Shown here: one piece after another, positions 24,583-35,100 of the stretch | Position numbering within the stretch: the first letter of the stretch is position 1 | Layout of the letters: each line of letters opens with the position of its first letter | Assembly (NCBI GenBank): GCA_012519925.1 | Contig: JAAYPF010000148.1 | Location: forward strand, 1-45,058 | Origin: Clostridiaceae bacterium | Lineage (GTDB): Bacteria; Bacillota; Clostridia; Acetivibrionales; Acetivibrionaceae | Direction of reading: 5' to 3' | DNA: 45,058 nt | The notes under the pieces: generated by a model | What the model saw: the letters and a program-made list of their open reading frames with translations, nothing else | Database searches by the model: none | What the model was told of the DNA's origin: nothing | Made by a program: the position numbers and the translations under genes

Positions 24583-24610
24583 ATTGTATTAGTATTTTTG
24601 ATCCTTTCAA
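24583..24610 (-). promoter_or_regulatory. sigma-A promoter of the sigma/anti-sigma operon
   Basis: On the minus strand TTGAAA (24605-24610), a 16-bp spacer and TACAAT (24583-24588), with about 72 bases of leader. No typical ECF AAC/CGT autoregulatory promoter was recognised. The rest of 24611-24875 shows no gene. Confidence 0.5.
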
Positions 24611-24875
24611 TATACTACTACATATAGATTTGAAAAAAGGTAACAGCTTCATATAAGTATTTCAAATAATTATTAATTTTTCACTATAAGTGCACTGATT
24701 AAGATGACAAGTATTCATAAAGCTCCTAAACTAAAACTTATCAAACCCTTGTGTATCATTGCTTTGTATCTGGAAGTTTATTTTTATTAATAGTTTAATA
24801 AAAAATACCGATTAAAATAATAATAGTATAAATGTATTATAATAATCTACTGTCATTAAAGGTAGGTAATCTAGT

Positions 24876-27494
24876 ATGTTCTGTAATTATGATTCTACAG
24901 CAGCATTAGATAAGAAAGCCTCACGTCGACTAGCCATTGGAGTAATAAAAAGCAATATGTCTGATCAGAGGGATATACTTTTTGTTGAAGGATTGAAAGA
25001 TGCTGCTGATGAAAATGGTGTAAATTTAATAGTATATCGCGGAGGTATGATTGTCTCTCCAGAGGATATAGATCTACAAGCCATTTCAATTTTTGATTTT
25101 GTTGATAAAAACAGATTGGATGGGCTTATTATATGGACTGGAAATATATGTTGGCATGCAAGTGAAGAATTCACTGAGATGTTTGTTAAAAAATACAATT
25201 TTCTACCGGTTATAAGCCTTGAAAACAAAATAGAAGGTATAACAAGCATTTTGTGGGATAATTACAATGGTATGAGGGAGGCTTTGAAACATCTTATAGA
25301 AGTACATAAATACAAAAGAATCGGAGCTTTTGTTGATAATGCACCTTCAAGTTTATACCAAAGACATAAAGCTTATACTGAAACACTTACTGAATACGGA
25401 ATACCTATAGACCCTAATATTGTTATTAACCACAATGAATTATATGACTTTGAGAATACATTTCAATATGCCATTAATATGGATCGAAGTATTTTTGTTG
25501 AACAAGGAATAAAAAACAATTTTAAAAAGAGTATCTCCATAATTGAAAAATTATACGAAACAGGCATCGATGCTCTGGTATGCTGTAATGATTTGAGTGC
25601 AAGAACAGTAATCAGGATTTTGAAAGCAAGAAATCTTCCCTTAATACCTATAGTTGGTTTTGACGATGATCCAGAGAGCAGGGCAAGCAATCCTTCGTTA
25701 ACAACAGTACGGCCACCAGTTTATGAGATGGGTAAACGTGCAGTAGAAGTAATAATCGCTAAAATAAAAGGACATAACACTTTAGAAACAGAATACATTC
25801 CATGTGAATTAATAGTTCGTCAAAGCTGTGGATGTCCTGGCAGTTTATTTATGAAGGAAGATTTGTATAAGGAAAAATCGAATCAATATATAAGTTTTCA
25901 AGGTTTAGACAATATAAATGCTGATAAATTCGAAGAATTCTTAAATTGTTATGTTTCTGCTCCTAATGATATAGATCCTAACTGGTCTAAAGAACTTCTC
26001 AAGGCTTTTTGGGATGATATTCAGGGAAATGAGGGTGTTTTTGCTGAGTACTTGAGAAAGTTGCTCCTATGTGCACAGAGCAAAAAAAACATAGAGTTTT
26101 TTCAGGATATTATTATAGTAATGCACTCTTTTATAGATTCATTAATTAAGAATAACACTTTCGATTATTATAAGGCAAAAAAGCTTTTACAGCAAGGAAC
26201 AGTTCTTGCTGCAGATATTAGGATTCGATTGGAAATGAGCAAAAGATCAAAACAGACCCAAAGGCATTATGATAGTATTACATTTTCACAGATGCTAGCC
26301 AATACATATGACATGGATGAAATTATGGAAAGAACAGTAAATGGATTAAGATATTTAGGAGTGTCATCCTGTTATCTCTCATTATATGAAAACGGAAAGA
26401 CTTCAACTGAAATAGCACGCCTCTTGATGGCTTATAGCGAAAACAAAAACATAGAAATCTCAAAGGCGGCTTGCACTTATCCTTCAAAACTACTTTTACC
26501 AGAAGAATTACTGCCCATTGATGAACGATTTCATTATGTTTTAAAGCCTCTGCATTTTAGGAAAAGGAACATCGGATTTGTATTATTTGCCGATACTTTA
26601 AGGGATTATACAGAATATGAACGACTGACTGAAATAATCAGCAATGTTATACACAGCTCTATCTTGGTAGATGAATTGAAAAGCAAGACCCAGGAATTAA
26701 CAAAAACTAATAGTGAGCTTGAATCGGCATACCGCTTACTAAAAGAAAACCAGCAAAAGCTTTTGATTTCAGAAAAAATGGCCTCACTAGGTCGTCTTAC
26801 AGCGGGAATAGCACATGAAATGAACACACCACTTGCTTCTGTGCGAACATCCCTTAAGGAACTTAGTGATTTTATTCATGAGTACAACGAATCAATAGGA
26901 AATCCTAGTGTTCTGCCAGAAGACCACAGGTTAATAAAAGAGGACATGATAAGATGCTTAAAATTAGCAACTCAGTCTGCAGAAAAGAGTGCAGGTTTTA
27001 TAAAAGCCATTAATTCTCAAACAACAAATGCAAGTGCTTCAAATTTTCAGCTATTTAATGTCGCACAGGTTATCAAAGAAGCCCTTACAGTATTGGAGTT
27101 TGCGATAAGAAAAGGAAATTGCAGGCTTATTACGAATTTTGATAACTCAATTAATCTTTATGGAGATCCCAATAAGCTTGCTCAGGTGGCTACAAATCTT
27201 GTAATAAATTCTATTGATGCCTGTGAACCTGACGGAGGAACTATAACAATACTAATAGAGAATAATGGATATGGCTTTGCCAAGCTCACTTTTCAGGATA
27301 CAGGATGTGGAATACCTGAGGAAGTAAAATCACGGATTTTTGATCCAATGTTTACGACCAAACCCTTTGGAGAAGGAACTGGGTTGGGACTTAGTATAGT
27401 TCACGACTTGATAAATGAGTTTAAAGGAAGTATTAATATAGAGAGCCAAAAAGGATTGACCTCGTTTTATATATTTTTACCTACAAAACCTTAA
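24876..27494 (+). CDS. cytoplasmic histidine kinase with LacI-type sugar-binding sensor domain (paralogue 1)
   Basis: An 872-residue kinase with no signal peptide or TM segment. Residues about 17-320 are a periplasmic-binding-protein fold of the LacI/PurR type but without the DNA-binding helix-turn-helix: [48 protein letters not shown] and LIVRQSCGC. Residues about 480-600 resemble a GAF-like sensor. The kinase core has His647 ([10 protein letters not shown]), Asn774/778 (NLVINS), Asp808 (DTGCGIPEE), FTTKPFGEG and GTGLGLS. The predicted role is to autophosphorylate when a cytosolic sugar or related ligand binds. It is followed by a paralogue and a REC-GGDEF regulator. The ATG follows GGTAGG, weaker than usual. 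Confidence 0.88.
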   Translation: MFCNYDSTAALDKKASRRLAIGVIKSNMSDQRDILFVEGLKDAADENGVNLIVYRGGMIVSPEDIDLQAISIFDFVDKNRLDGLIIWTGNICWHASEEFTEMFVKKYNFLPVISLENKIEGITSILWDNYNGMREALKHLIEVHKYKRIGAFVDNAPSSLYQRHKAYTETLTEYGIPIDPNIVINHNELYDFENTFQYAINMDRSIFVEQGIKNNFKKSISIIEKLYETGIDALVCCNDLSARTVIRILKARNLPLIPIVGFDDDPESRASNPSLTTVRPPVYEMGKRAVEVIIAKIKGHNTLETEYIPCELIVRQSCGCPGSLFMKEDLYKEKSNQYISFQGLDNINADKFEEFLNCYVSAPNDIDPNWSKELLKAFWDDIQGNEGVFAEYLRKLLLCAQSKKNIEFFQDIIIVMHSFIDSLIKNNTFDYYKAKKLLQQGTVLAADIRIRLEMSKRSKQTQRHYDSITFSQMLANTYDMDEIMERTVNGLRYLGVSSCYLSLYENGKTSTEIARLLMAYSENKNIEISKAACTYPSKLLLPEELLPIDERFHYVLKPLHFRKRNIGFVLFADTLRDYTEYERLTEIISNVIHSSILVDELKSKTQELTKTNSELESAYRLLKENQQKLLISEKMASLGRLTAGIAHEMNTPLASVRTSLKELSDFIHEYNESIGNPSVLPEDHRLIKEDMIRCLKLATQSAEKSAGFIKAINSQTTNASASNFQLFNVAQVIKEALTVLEFAIRKGNCRLITNFDNSINLYGDPNKLAQVATNLVINSIDACEPDGGTITILIENNGYGFAKLTFQDTGCGIPEEVKSRIFDPMFTTKPFGEGTGLGLSIVHDLINEFKGSINIESQKGLTSFYIFLPTKP

Positions 27495-27506
27495 TAAGGT
27501 AATTAG

Positions 27507-27530
27507 AAAATCAACTGGTCAATTGATTTT
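27507..27530 (+). terminator. hairpin between the two kinase genes (weak terminator or attenuator)
   Basis: AAAATCAA pairs with TTGATTTT around an 8-base loop, just past the first kinase stop. It is followed by AAAAAATAG rather than a T tract, so it would reduce rather than end readthrough into the second kinase. Confidence 0.4.
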
Positions 27531-27701
27531 AAAAAATAGTGGATTTACATTCTTTGCATTGCAAAGTAATGCTCCTCTTTTTGAAAGCTTTCATCCTTGA
27601 GTTATAACAATATATTGACTAATGAACTTTTTTTGAAATACTCAAACCATAATTATATAGATTCAATTTCAACTTTTTAGCTATTAAGGTAGGTATAAAA
27701 C

Positions 27702-30242
27702 ATGAGTCTAAGCTTTAAAACTGATGGTTTACTTGATACAAAAGGCTTACGCCCAACTATCGGAGTCATAAAAAACAATAGGGTAAGTTACAGGGAGATG
27801 CTTCAAATTGAAGGTCTTAGAAGTGCTGCTCAAAAAAATGATGTGAATCTTATCCTTTATTCTGGAGGTATGATCAATTTTCCTGAGGATTTGGAATCCA
27901 CTACAATATATGATTTTGTAGACAAGAATAGATTGGATGGACTTATTATCTGGACTGGAAATATTAACTGGCTTTCCAGCCATGAGGATACAGAAAGCTT
28001 TGTCCACAGGTATAATTATCTACCAGTTATAAGTCTTGAATCTAAGATTAACGGTGTAACCAGTATAGTACGGGATGATTTTAATGCAATGTCCGAAGCC
28101 CTTATTCATCTTGTAGAAGTGCATAAATTTAGACGAATTGCTTTTATACGTGGAATAGCAACACATTCCGGTGTAGAATCAAGATATAAAGCATATCTCC
28201 ATACACTCAAAGAATATGGAATTCCTATTGACGAAAGCATTATACTTACCGACATATCCTTTAATAATGAAGAAGGTATAATGAATCTTAAAAATTTATG
28301 GGAGTCGGATATTGATGCCATTGCAGCTTATAATGATATGAATGCAAGGTTTGCAACCTCTTTGATGGAAAAGTATAACCTCCCATTTATGCCTATTATA
28401 GGCTTTGACGACGAGGTAGAGGGAGATGCAGATAAGCCTTCTTTAACAACCGTACGCCCCCCCTTCTTTGAACTAGCTAATCGCGGCATGGAAGTTCTAC
28501 TTAAGAAAATAAAGGGTGTTCAGGTTGATGAACTTGAAGTACTGCCGTGCAGATTGATTGTCCGCCAATCTTGTGGTTGTAAAGCTAATTCGGTAATGAA
28601 AGAGGATGTATTCAGAGAAAAATCTGTCGTACAAAAAATTCCCGAGCTAATGAATAATATAACCACTGTTGAATCGGAAGAACTTGTAAGGAAGATACTA
28701 AATATACCGGAACATGTGGAAACATCGTGGTTCTATGAATTTATGTCTGAATTCTTTAAGGAGGTAAATAGCGATAAAGCCCCAGTTACTATAAACCTCC
28801 TTGAAAAGACCCTTACAAAGAAGTATAATCAAAACTATAATATTGAAATATTTTTAGACACCATATTGCTATTATATTATATCTCGGACTATATCTTCGA
28901 AAATAACAGTACAGGTTATTTAAAAGCACAGAATATTTTAAGACAGGCTACAAATCTTATTGCAGACATGCAGATACGTTCAGAATTAAATAAAAAACTT
29001 CTAGGAAATCATAGGTATTTTTGCATTATTTCCTTCAAGCAAATAATCAGTAATGCTATTGATATGAAGGATCTTATAAACAGAACCATAACCGGCTTCA
29101 AGATAATAGGTATTTCATCCTGCTATATTTCGTTTTATGAAAATGAAGGTTTATCAACAGATAAAGCTCGGCTAATACTAGCATACAAGGAAGAAAAGTG
29201 CTTGAATATAAACCCGGACACTGCAATTTATCCTTCAGTACAACTTCTTCCCGAGGGAATAATTTCATATGAAAAGCGCTTTAGTCTAATTTTAAAGCCC
29301 TTGTATTCTCAAAATAGACAAATAGGATTTGTGTTATTCAAAGATACTCTTAAGGATTCTTCAGAATATGAACAACTGAGTGAAATTATGAGTACTGCAA
29401 TTAATGGCGTAATGCTCAGAGAAGATATGGAGAATAAAGCACTAGAGCTCAGAGAAAGCAATAACGAACTTGAGTTTGCTTACTCTACACTGAAGGAAAA
29501 TCAACAAAAACTACTAGTGTCAGAAAAAATGGCATCTCTTGGGCGTCTTACAGCTGGTATAGCTCATGAAATGAACACTCCATTAGCTACGTTACTCTGT
29601 TCACTAAAAGAGCTTGATGAACTTGTTTATGAGTATGACAAATCGATAGGAAATGATCAGGTTCTTACTGATGACCACAAGTTAATTGCTCAAGATATGA
29701 TGAAATTCTTAAAAATTGCTGAGCAGTCAGCTGAAAAAAGTACTGGCTTTATTAAAGGGATTAAGGCTCAAACAATAAATATTAATACTTCAAATTCTCA
29801 AGTGTTTAATGTTAAAAATGTTATCTCAGATGCTTTATCAGTATTGGATTTTGCACTAAAAAACGCCAACTGCCAACTTATTACAGACTATGATGATTCT
29901 ATAAGTCTATATGGCGATCCGAAAAGACTTATACAAGTTATAACAAACCTTGTAATAAACTCTATTGACGCCTGCAAACCTAATGGTGGAACCATATTAA
30001 TAAAGCTTGAAAGGGATAAAGATAATTATGCAAAGCTCACAGTACAAGATAGCGGATGCGGTATTCCTGAGGAAATCCTACCTCGAATTTTTGAACCCAT
30101 GTTTACGACTAAACCGTTTGGAGAAGGTACAGGATTGGGTTTAAGCATAGTTCATGATATAATAAATGAATTCAAAGGGAGTATAGAAGTAAGCAGCGAA
30201 AAAGGCTTGACATCATTTGTTGTTTACTTGCCAACAAAATAG
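27702..30242 (+). CDS. cytoplasmic histidine kinase with LacI-type sugar-binding sensor domain (paralogue 2)
   Basis: An 846-residue paralogue with the same order of domains as the preceding gene: LacI-type ligand domain without helix-turn-helix (about 15-300, ending LIVRQSCGC), GAF-like region, then HisKA/HATPase. His622 (AHEMNTP) is the phospho-acceptor; [28 protein letters not shown] and GTGLGLS are intact. Long stretches are near identical in the kinase half and more different in the sensor half. This is what one expects of an old duplication that now senses another ligand. The leader (AAGGTAGG) resembles that of paralogue 1. The next gene starts 12 bases after the stop, so cotranscription is likely. 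Confidence 0.88.
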   Translation: MSLSFKTDGLLDTKGLRPTIGVIKNNRVSYREMLQIEGLRSAAQKNDVNLILYSGGMINFPEDLESTTIYDFVDKNRLDGLIIWTGNINWLSSHEDTESFVHRYNYLPVISLESKINGVTSIVRDDFNAMSEALIHLVEVHKFRRIAFIRGIATHSGVESRYKAYLHTLKEYGIPIDESIILTDISFNNEEGIMNLKNLWESDIDAIAAYNDMNARFATSLMEKYNLPFMPIIGFDDEVEGDADKPSLTTVRPPFFELANRGMEVLLKKIKGVQVDELEVLPCRLIVRQSCGCKANSVMKEDVFREKSVVQKIPELMNNITTVESEELVRKILNIPEHVETSWFYEFMSEFFKEVNSDKAPVTINLLEKTLTKKYNQNYNIEIFLDTILLLYYISDYIFENNSTGYLKAQNILRQATNLIADMQIRSELNKKLLGNHRYFCIISFKQIISNAIDMKDLINRTITGFKIIGISSCYISFYENEGLSTDKARLILAYKEEKCLNINPDTAIYPSVQLLPEGIISYEKRFSLILKPLYSQNRQIGFVLFKDTLKDSSEYEQLSEIMSTAINGVMLREDMENKALELRESNNELEFAYSTLKENQQKLLVSEKMASLGRLTAGIAHEMNTPLATLLCSLKELDELVYEYDKSIGNDQVLTDDHKLIAQDMMKFLKIAEQSAEKSTGFIKGIKAQTININTSNSQVFNVKNVISDALSVLDFALKNANCQLITDYDDSISLYGDPKRLIQVITNLVINSIDACKPNGGTILIKLERDKDNYAKLTVQDSGCGIPEEILPRIFEPMFTTKPFGEGTGLGLSIVHDIINEFKGSIEVSSEKGLTSFVVYLPTK

Positions 30243-30254
30243 GAGGAATAAAGT

Positions 30255-31307
30255 ATGGCCAGAATTAACTCCAGAAAAGCTTTAAATGGAAAGAGAATTT
30301 TAATTGTAGATGACCAGGAAAACTATAGAATAGCAACTCAAACATTATTGGAAAGGGAAGGCTATGAAGTTAAAACTGTCAGCAATGGTGCAGATGCTAT
30401 TGAAATGGTGAAAAATCAACATTTTGACCTTGTACTTTTAGATTTCTTTATGCCTGGAGGAATGACAGGTGAGGAAGTCGTCAAAGAAATTCGTAAATTT
30501 AATGATTATATACAAGTTATACTTCAGACAGGCTATTCTGGCGAACATCCTCCAAGAGAAATGATGCGGACTCTTGATATACAAGGATATCATGATAAAT
30601 CTGATGGTCCGGAAAAGCTTTTGCTTTGGGTAGACGTGGGTTTGAAATCGGCATACACATTGCAAATGCTTTACAAAAGTCGCCAAGGCCTACGATATAT
30701 CCTTGATATAACTCCAGAATTGCATAAAATACAGATGATAGAAAACTTAATTCAAGGTATTCTATTGCAAATAACAGGATTACTAGGAATAGTAAATTCC
30801 TTTTTGGCAGTTTTGCCTGAAGAAGATAATACCGCTGATAAGCTTTCTACATCAGATGTTTTTCTTGCGACGCTTGAAGAGGGAACTAATCTGGAGATTC
30901 GTGCAGCTACAGGGAAATTTTTTAATCAGACCGCAATTGAAGATTGTCTTGAAAGTATAAAAGTAATGAAAATCAAGGATGTACTTATAAAAAGCGAAGT
31001 ATATTTCTCTGATAAGTATTCAGTTATACCTTTGGCTGTCGGTGAAACAGTGCTAGGAATCATATATCTTGAGCAGAACGATATTAAGCCTGAGGATGTT
31101 GAACTAGTTAATATCTTTGCTAATCAGGCTGCTGCCGCCTTACAGAATGCATATTTATACTCTACAGCTACAATAGATAAATTAACAGGTGTTTATGTAA
31201 GGGGCTTTTTTAGCCAACAATTGATGAGAGATTCGTTCATGTTTACATCAAAAGATCCCGTTAAGCTTAATTTTGTTAGATGTAGATTATTTGAAGCAAA
31301 TCAATGA
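30255..31307 (+). CDS. response regulator REC-GAF, N-terminal part of a frameshifted REC-GAF-GGDEF protein
   Basis: Probable output partner of the two kinases. The receiver (about 12-125) has the acidic pair Asp19/Asp20, phospho-acceptor Asp63 (LLDFFMP), QTGYSG and the conserved Lys in HDKS. A GAF-like domain follows (about 150-305). Residues 306-345 start a GGDEF domain (TIDKLTGVYVRGFF), but the frame is lost after TSK at 31251-31253 and stops at 31307. The continuation is in the next frame. An intact protein would run 30255-31731, about 491 residues. It follows AGGAGG. A real frameshift, a sequence error and +1 recoding are all possible. Confidence 0.85.
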   Translation: MARINSRKALNGKRILIVDDQENYRIATQTLLEREGYEVKTVSNGADAIEMVKNQHFDLVLLDFFMPGGMTGEEVVKEIRKFNDYIQVILQTGYSGEHPPREMMRTLDIQGYHDKSDGPEKLLLWVDVGLKSAYTLQMLYKSRQGLRYILDITPELHKIQMIENLIQGILLQITGLLGIVNSFLAVLPEEDNTADKLSTSDVFLATLEEGTNLEIRAATGKFFNQTAIEDCLESIKVMKIKDVLIKSEVYFSDKYSVIPLAVGETVLGIIYLEQNDIKPEDVELVNIFANQAAAALQNAYLYSTATIDKLTGVYVRGFFSQQLMRDSFMFTSKDPVKLNFVRCRLFEANQ

Positions 31308-31731
31308 TACTGCAGGCCATCTCGGAGGTGACCGTGCTCTGTCAATTATAGGCTCAATACTAAAAAAATCTACCCGTCCTAATGATATTATCGGTCGTTA
31401 TGGCGGAGATGAGTTTGCAATTCTTTTACCAAACACCCCTTTGGAAAATGTGATTATTGTTACAAACAGAATCTATGAGTATTTACAAGGTAAGAAGGTA
31501 GAAGGTGATTTTGGCAATATCCCTATTAGCTGCAGTATGGGGGTCTGCGGGATAAAAATACAGGATACAGGCTTTGCTAATATTTCACTACCAATCCCCC
31601 AATCAAAAATAGAAGAAATCTCAAAAATGCTTATAGATGGGGCAGATAAAATGCTTTATCAAGCGAAAAATAACGGACGTTCACATGCAGTTATAGGGGA
31701 ATATATTAATATTTTCGACAAACACAAATAG
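31273..31731 (+). CDS. diguanylate cyclase (GGDEF) domain, C-terminal part of the frameshifted response regulator
   Basis: Continues the previous protein in the +1 frame. The frame is open from about 31228. Joining at the AAAA run of 31250-31253 gives TSK-IPLSLILLDVDYLKQIND, a normal GGDEF beginning. The active site is RYGGDEF at 31396-31416, and the RPND sequence five residues earlier is a canonical RxxD allosteric inhibition site. The domain would make cyclic di-GMP from two GTP. The start given here is a TTG that has no ribosome site, so independent translation is unlikely. The last 25 residues are a short tail. Confidence 0.75.
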   Translation: MLDVDYLKQINDTAGHLGGDRALSIIGSILKKSTRPNDIIGRYGGDEFAILLPNTPLENVIIVTNRIYEYLQGKKVEGDFGNIPISCSMGVCGIKIQDTGFANISLPIPQSKIEEISKMLIDGADKMLYQAKNNGRSHAVIGEYINIFDKHK

Positions 31732-31827
31732 TGCAAAATGTCAATATACACCATTTCTTGCAAGGATTTAGACTATCAGATATATCTTGTAAATGTATTG
31801 TTATTGGGATTACGTGGGAGTCCAATC

Positions 31828-31856
31828 TTGACATATTCACTCTCCTATAGTAATAT
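31828..31856 (+). promoter_or_regulatory. possible sigma-A promoter upstream of the CBM6 protein gene
   Basis: TTGACA (31828-31833), a 17-bp spacer and TAATAT (31851-31856). It would give a 5' leader of about 260 bases before 32122. The interval 31732-32121 contains no c-di-GMP riboswitch consensus or other gene that I can recognise. Confidence 0.45.
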
Positions 31857-32121
31857 ATAAATATAATACAGTAATTTTTTATCGTAATATTATAAAGACA
31901 TTTTGACACCACTTCTAAATGCAAATCAGGAATTCTTTTAGATTTTTGCAGACAAAACTTTACTTTCAATAATATACTTTTGACTATAATGACTATAAGA
32001 TATGCTCTATTAACTTTTCGACCCCTATATAGTATAGATAGTTTTTATTTTTTACATTTTTTCTTAATTAATTTAGGTTTATATGTTGATTAATCAATCA
32101 AGTTATAAGTGGAGGTATTCT

Positions 32122-35100
32122 ATGTTACACAAATTTTTTAAAAAAGTCTTAAGTTCTTTTGTTTTAATTGTTTTCATTATTACAACCTTAACACTATCGG
32201 GTGTTGGCTTTATGAGCGAAAATGCATATGCCGCTATAAATGCTTTTTCTCGAATTGAAGCTGAGAATTTCAGCAGTATTAATTCGTCCACCATTGAACA
32301 AATTTCTATTCCTTCAGGAGGATATGCACTAGGTTATATCACAAGAGGTGATTATATAGCGTATAATAACATAGACTTTGGTAGTATCGGAACCTCTGCA
32401 TTTAAAGTAAGGATTGCAACAGGCGATCCAATTTACATACAGTTAAGGGCTGGGAGTCCAACGGGTACACTTTTAGCTAGTGCAAACGTATATCCTACAG
32501 GTGGCTATGATAGCTATCAGGAAATTTCCTTTAGTACAAGCAATATTACAAATGTTATCGATTTATATATTGTCTTTGGTGGTCCGTTAAACTTTGACTG
32601 GTTTACGTTTACTCAAGCTGATACAGCATCAAATACTCCAAAAAATGCTTTTTCACGAATTGAAGCTGAAAACTTCAGTAAAATTAGCGGTTCTGAAATT
32701 CAAACCGTATATACTCCTACTGGAAATGGGCTAGGTTATATGGCAACTGGAGATGAAGCCATATACAATAATTTGAATTTTGGTGACGGTGCCTCCCTAT
32801 TTAAAGGAAGTTTCTCAACAGACTCAGATACCTATATTGAAATAAGAGCAGGCAGTTCATATGGTCCCCTTGTTGGTAAGATACCAATATCGTCTACAGG
32901 AGATTTTAATACATACGCTGAAATGTCCAGTACTATAAACGCTATATCTGGTGTCAACGATATATATATAATATTAGGAGGTCCTGTTAACATCGATTGG
33001 TTCACCTTTGCAGCCGATGAAAACCTTAGTAATGTCCCAATTATAACTCCTCCACCTGAACTAAAAGTGAAAAGTGCCTTTTCTCAAATTGAAGCTGAAA
33101 GTTATGATAGCAAAAGTTCTTTATATATTCAAACCTTTGGAATAGGCGATGGGTTTGCTACAGGCTATATCCTGCCTGGAGATAGTATACAATTCAACAA
33201 AATAGATTTTAGCAGTGGAGCAAAATCTTTCAAAGCAAGAGTAGCTACAGCAGAAAGCTGTAGCTTAGAAATCAGAGCAGAAAGTTTGACAGGCAGTCTT
33301 ATAGGTACAATCCCCATATCTTCAACGGGAAATTGGGATACATACGAGGAAATTTCTTATGATGTATCTAGTATTACTGGTGTACAAAATTTATACATTA
33401 TATTTAAAGGTTATGTTAATATTGATTGGTTTATGTTCACACCTAAAGCAGCAGAAATAAAAATAGATGCCTTTAAAAAGATACAAGCGGAAGACTATAC
33501 AAATGTCAGCAATGACAACATTAGTACTATAAAATATACCCCTAGTGATAGTGCAATTGCCTATATTCAAAGTGGAAACTACATAAACTTCAACAATGTT
33601 GATTTTGGAACTGGTGCATTATCATTTAAGGCAAATGTCGTATGTGCTTCAGGTTCAACTACCGATATTCAGATTAGATTAGGTAGCACAACTGGTACTA
33701 TTTTAGGCACTTTATCTGTTCCATCAACAGAAAGTTGGGATATATACAATGAGTTATCCTGTAATATAAGTAATGTTATAGGGACCCATAATCTGTATCT
33801 AGTCTTTACTGGACCCATTAACTTTGACTGGTTTATGTTTTCTAAAGACGAATTATCTGCTTCACCAACACCAACACCTACTCCTGTTTCTCATACTAAT
33901 ACACCTACAAGCACTGATTCCTATACACCTACTCCTTCTGCTACTATCATGCCCACAGACACTATTATTGAGCAAATAGATATAAATTCTTCAAGAGTTG
34001 GACCTGCTATAGCAGAGTTAGCTTCCATTAAGGATATCTCGTATCTACAAAGTGGTCATATCTCTCTAAACGGTTTAGGTGCTCTAAAAGGTAAAAAAGA
34101 AATAGTACTACTCGTTGATAATGGCATAAGTACAAACTATCTAAGCATTAATAGTTTAACTCCATTAGATTATGGCATATTTGCTAATAGAAATATACGT
34201 GGCGTTGGAAATCAAGCAATTGTAAAAGGAAGTGTTCATGCAAACAATAATATAGAGTCGTATATTGCTAATTTAAATGTATTAGGAAGTTGTACAGCCT
34301 CATCCTTTACCATTGGATATGGTTCGGTAATTGAAGGAGGTACTTCAACCATTGCAGCTCCTTTGGAAATGCCTGTATTTCACGATAAGCTAATTGAAGA
34401 AGCCACTGCAAATTCAATGGTATTTGACCCGTCGGATTTTCAAATTGGTAGTAATTATGATTTCCCTGGGCAGCCCGGATTTAATATAAGGTTTGAAAGC
34501 AATAATACCTTTGTTATAACCGGCAGCGGGACTTTTAATATGTCTTCCTCAATGTATTTTAAGGGAAATGTCCGAATCTCTGTCCCATATATAATTAACA
34601 CAGATTCAAACTTTTTAGTTGCCGATGGTTCTGTTAATATTGAAGGTCATGATATAAATAGTGATGGACTTGATGAAGATGAGATTAGTGATACTACAAA
34701 TCTTCTTAATATATACTCTATACACGGCAGAATATTTGTAGCTACCGAAAGGAGTAAGATATACGGAAATCTTTATGCTGCTGGTATTGAAGGAAACCCA
34801 TTATATACACATGATGTAGGAGTTGTTCTTCTTCAAGGAATGAGTAACGATATTTACGGCTCAGTAGTTGCCGGTAGCGATGTAAGAATTGAAGGAAGTT
34901 CATCTAGCTTTAACAGTAATTCAGGAATAGGTTCAAAAGTAGAAACAAAATATTTAAAGGTTGATACTCCCATATCATCAAAGGAACTTACTAAACAAAT
35001 TGTTAACTCTTTTTTAGGAACTGACACAAAAATGTCAGTGTTGCAGTATTCAGATTCAGCAAATTTAAACACCTTTGAGTTGTTCGACCTTTCGCAAGAA

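Noticed and set aside
31732-32121. Possible c-di-GMP riboswitch in the leader of the CBM6 protein gene
   Set aside because: I looked for the conserved GEMM bases and found none. Regulation by c-di-GMP remains only inference.
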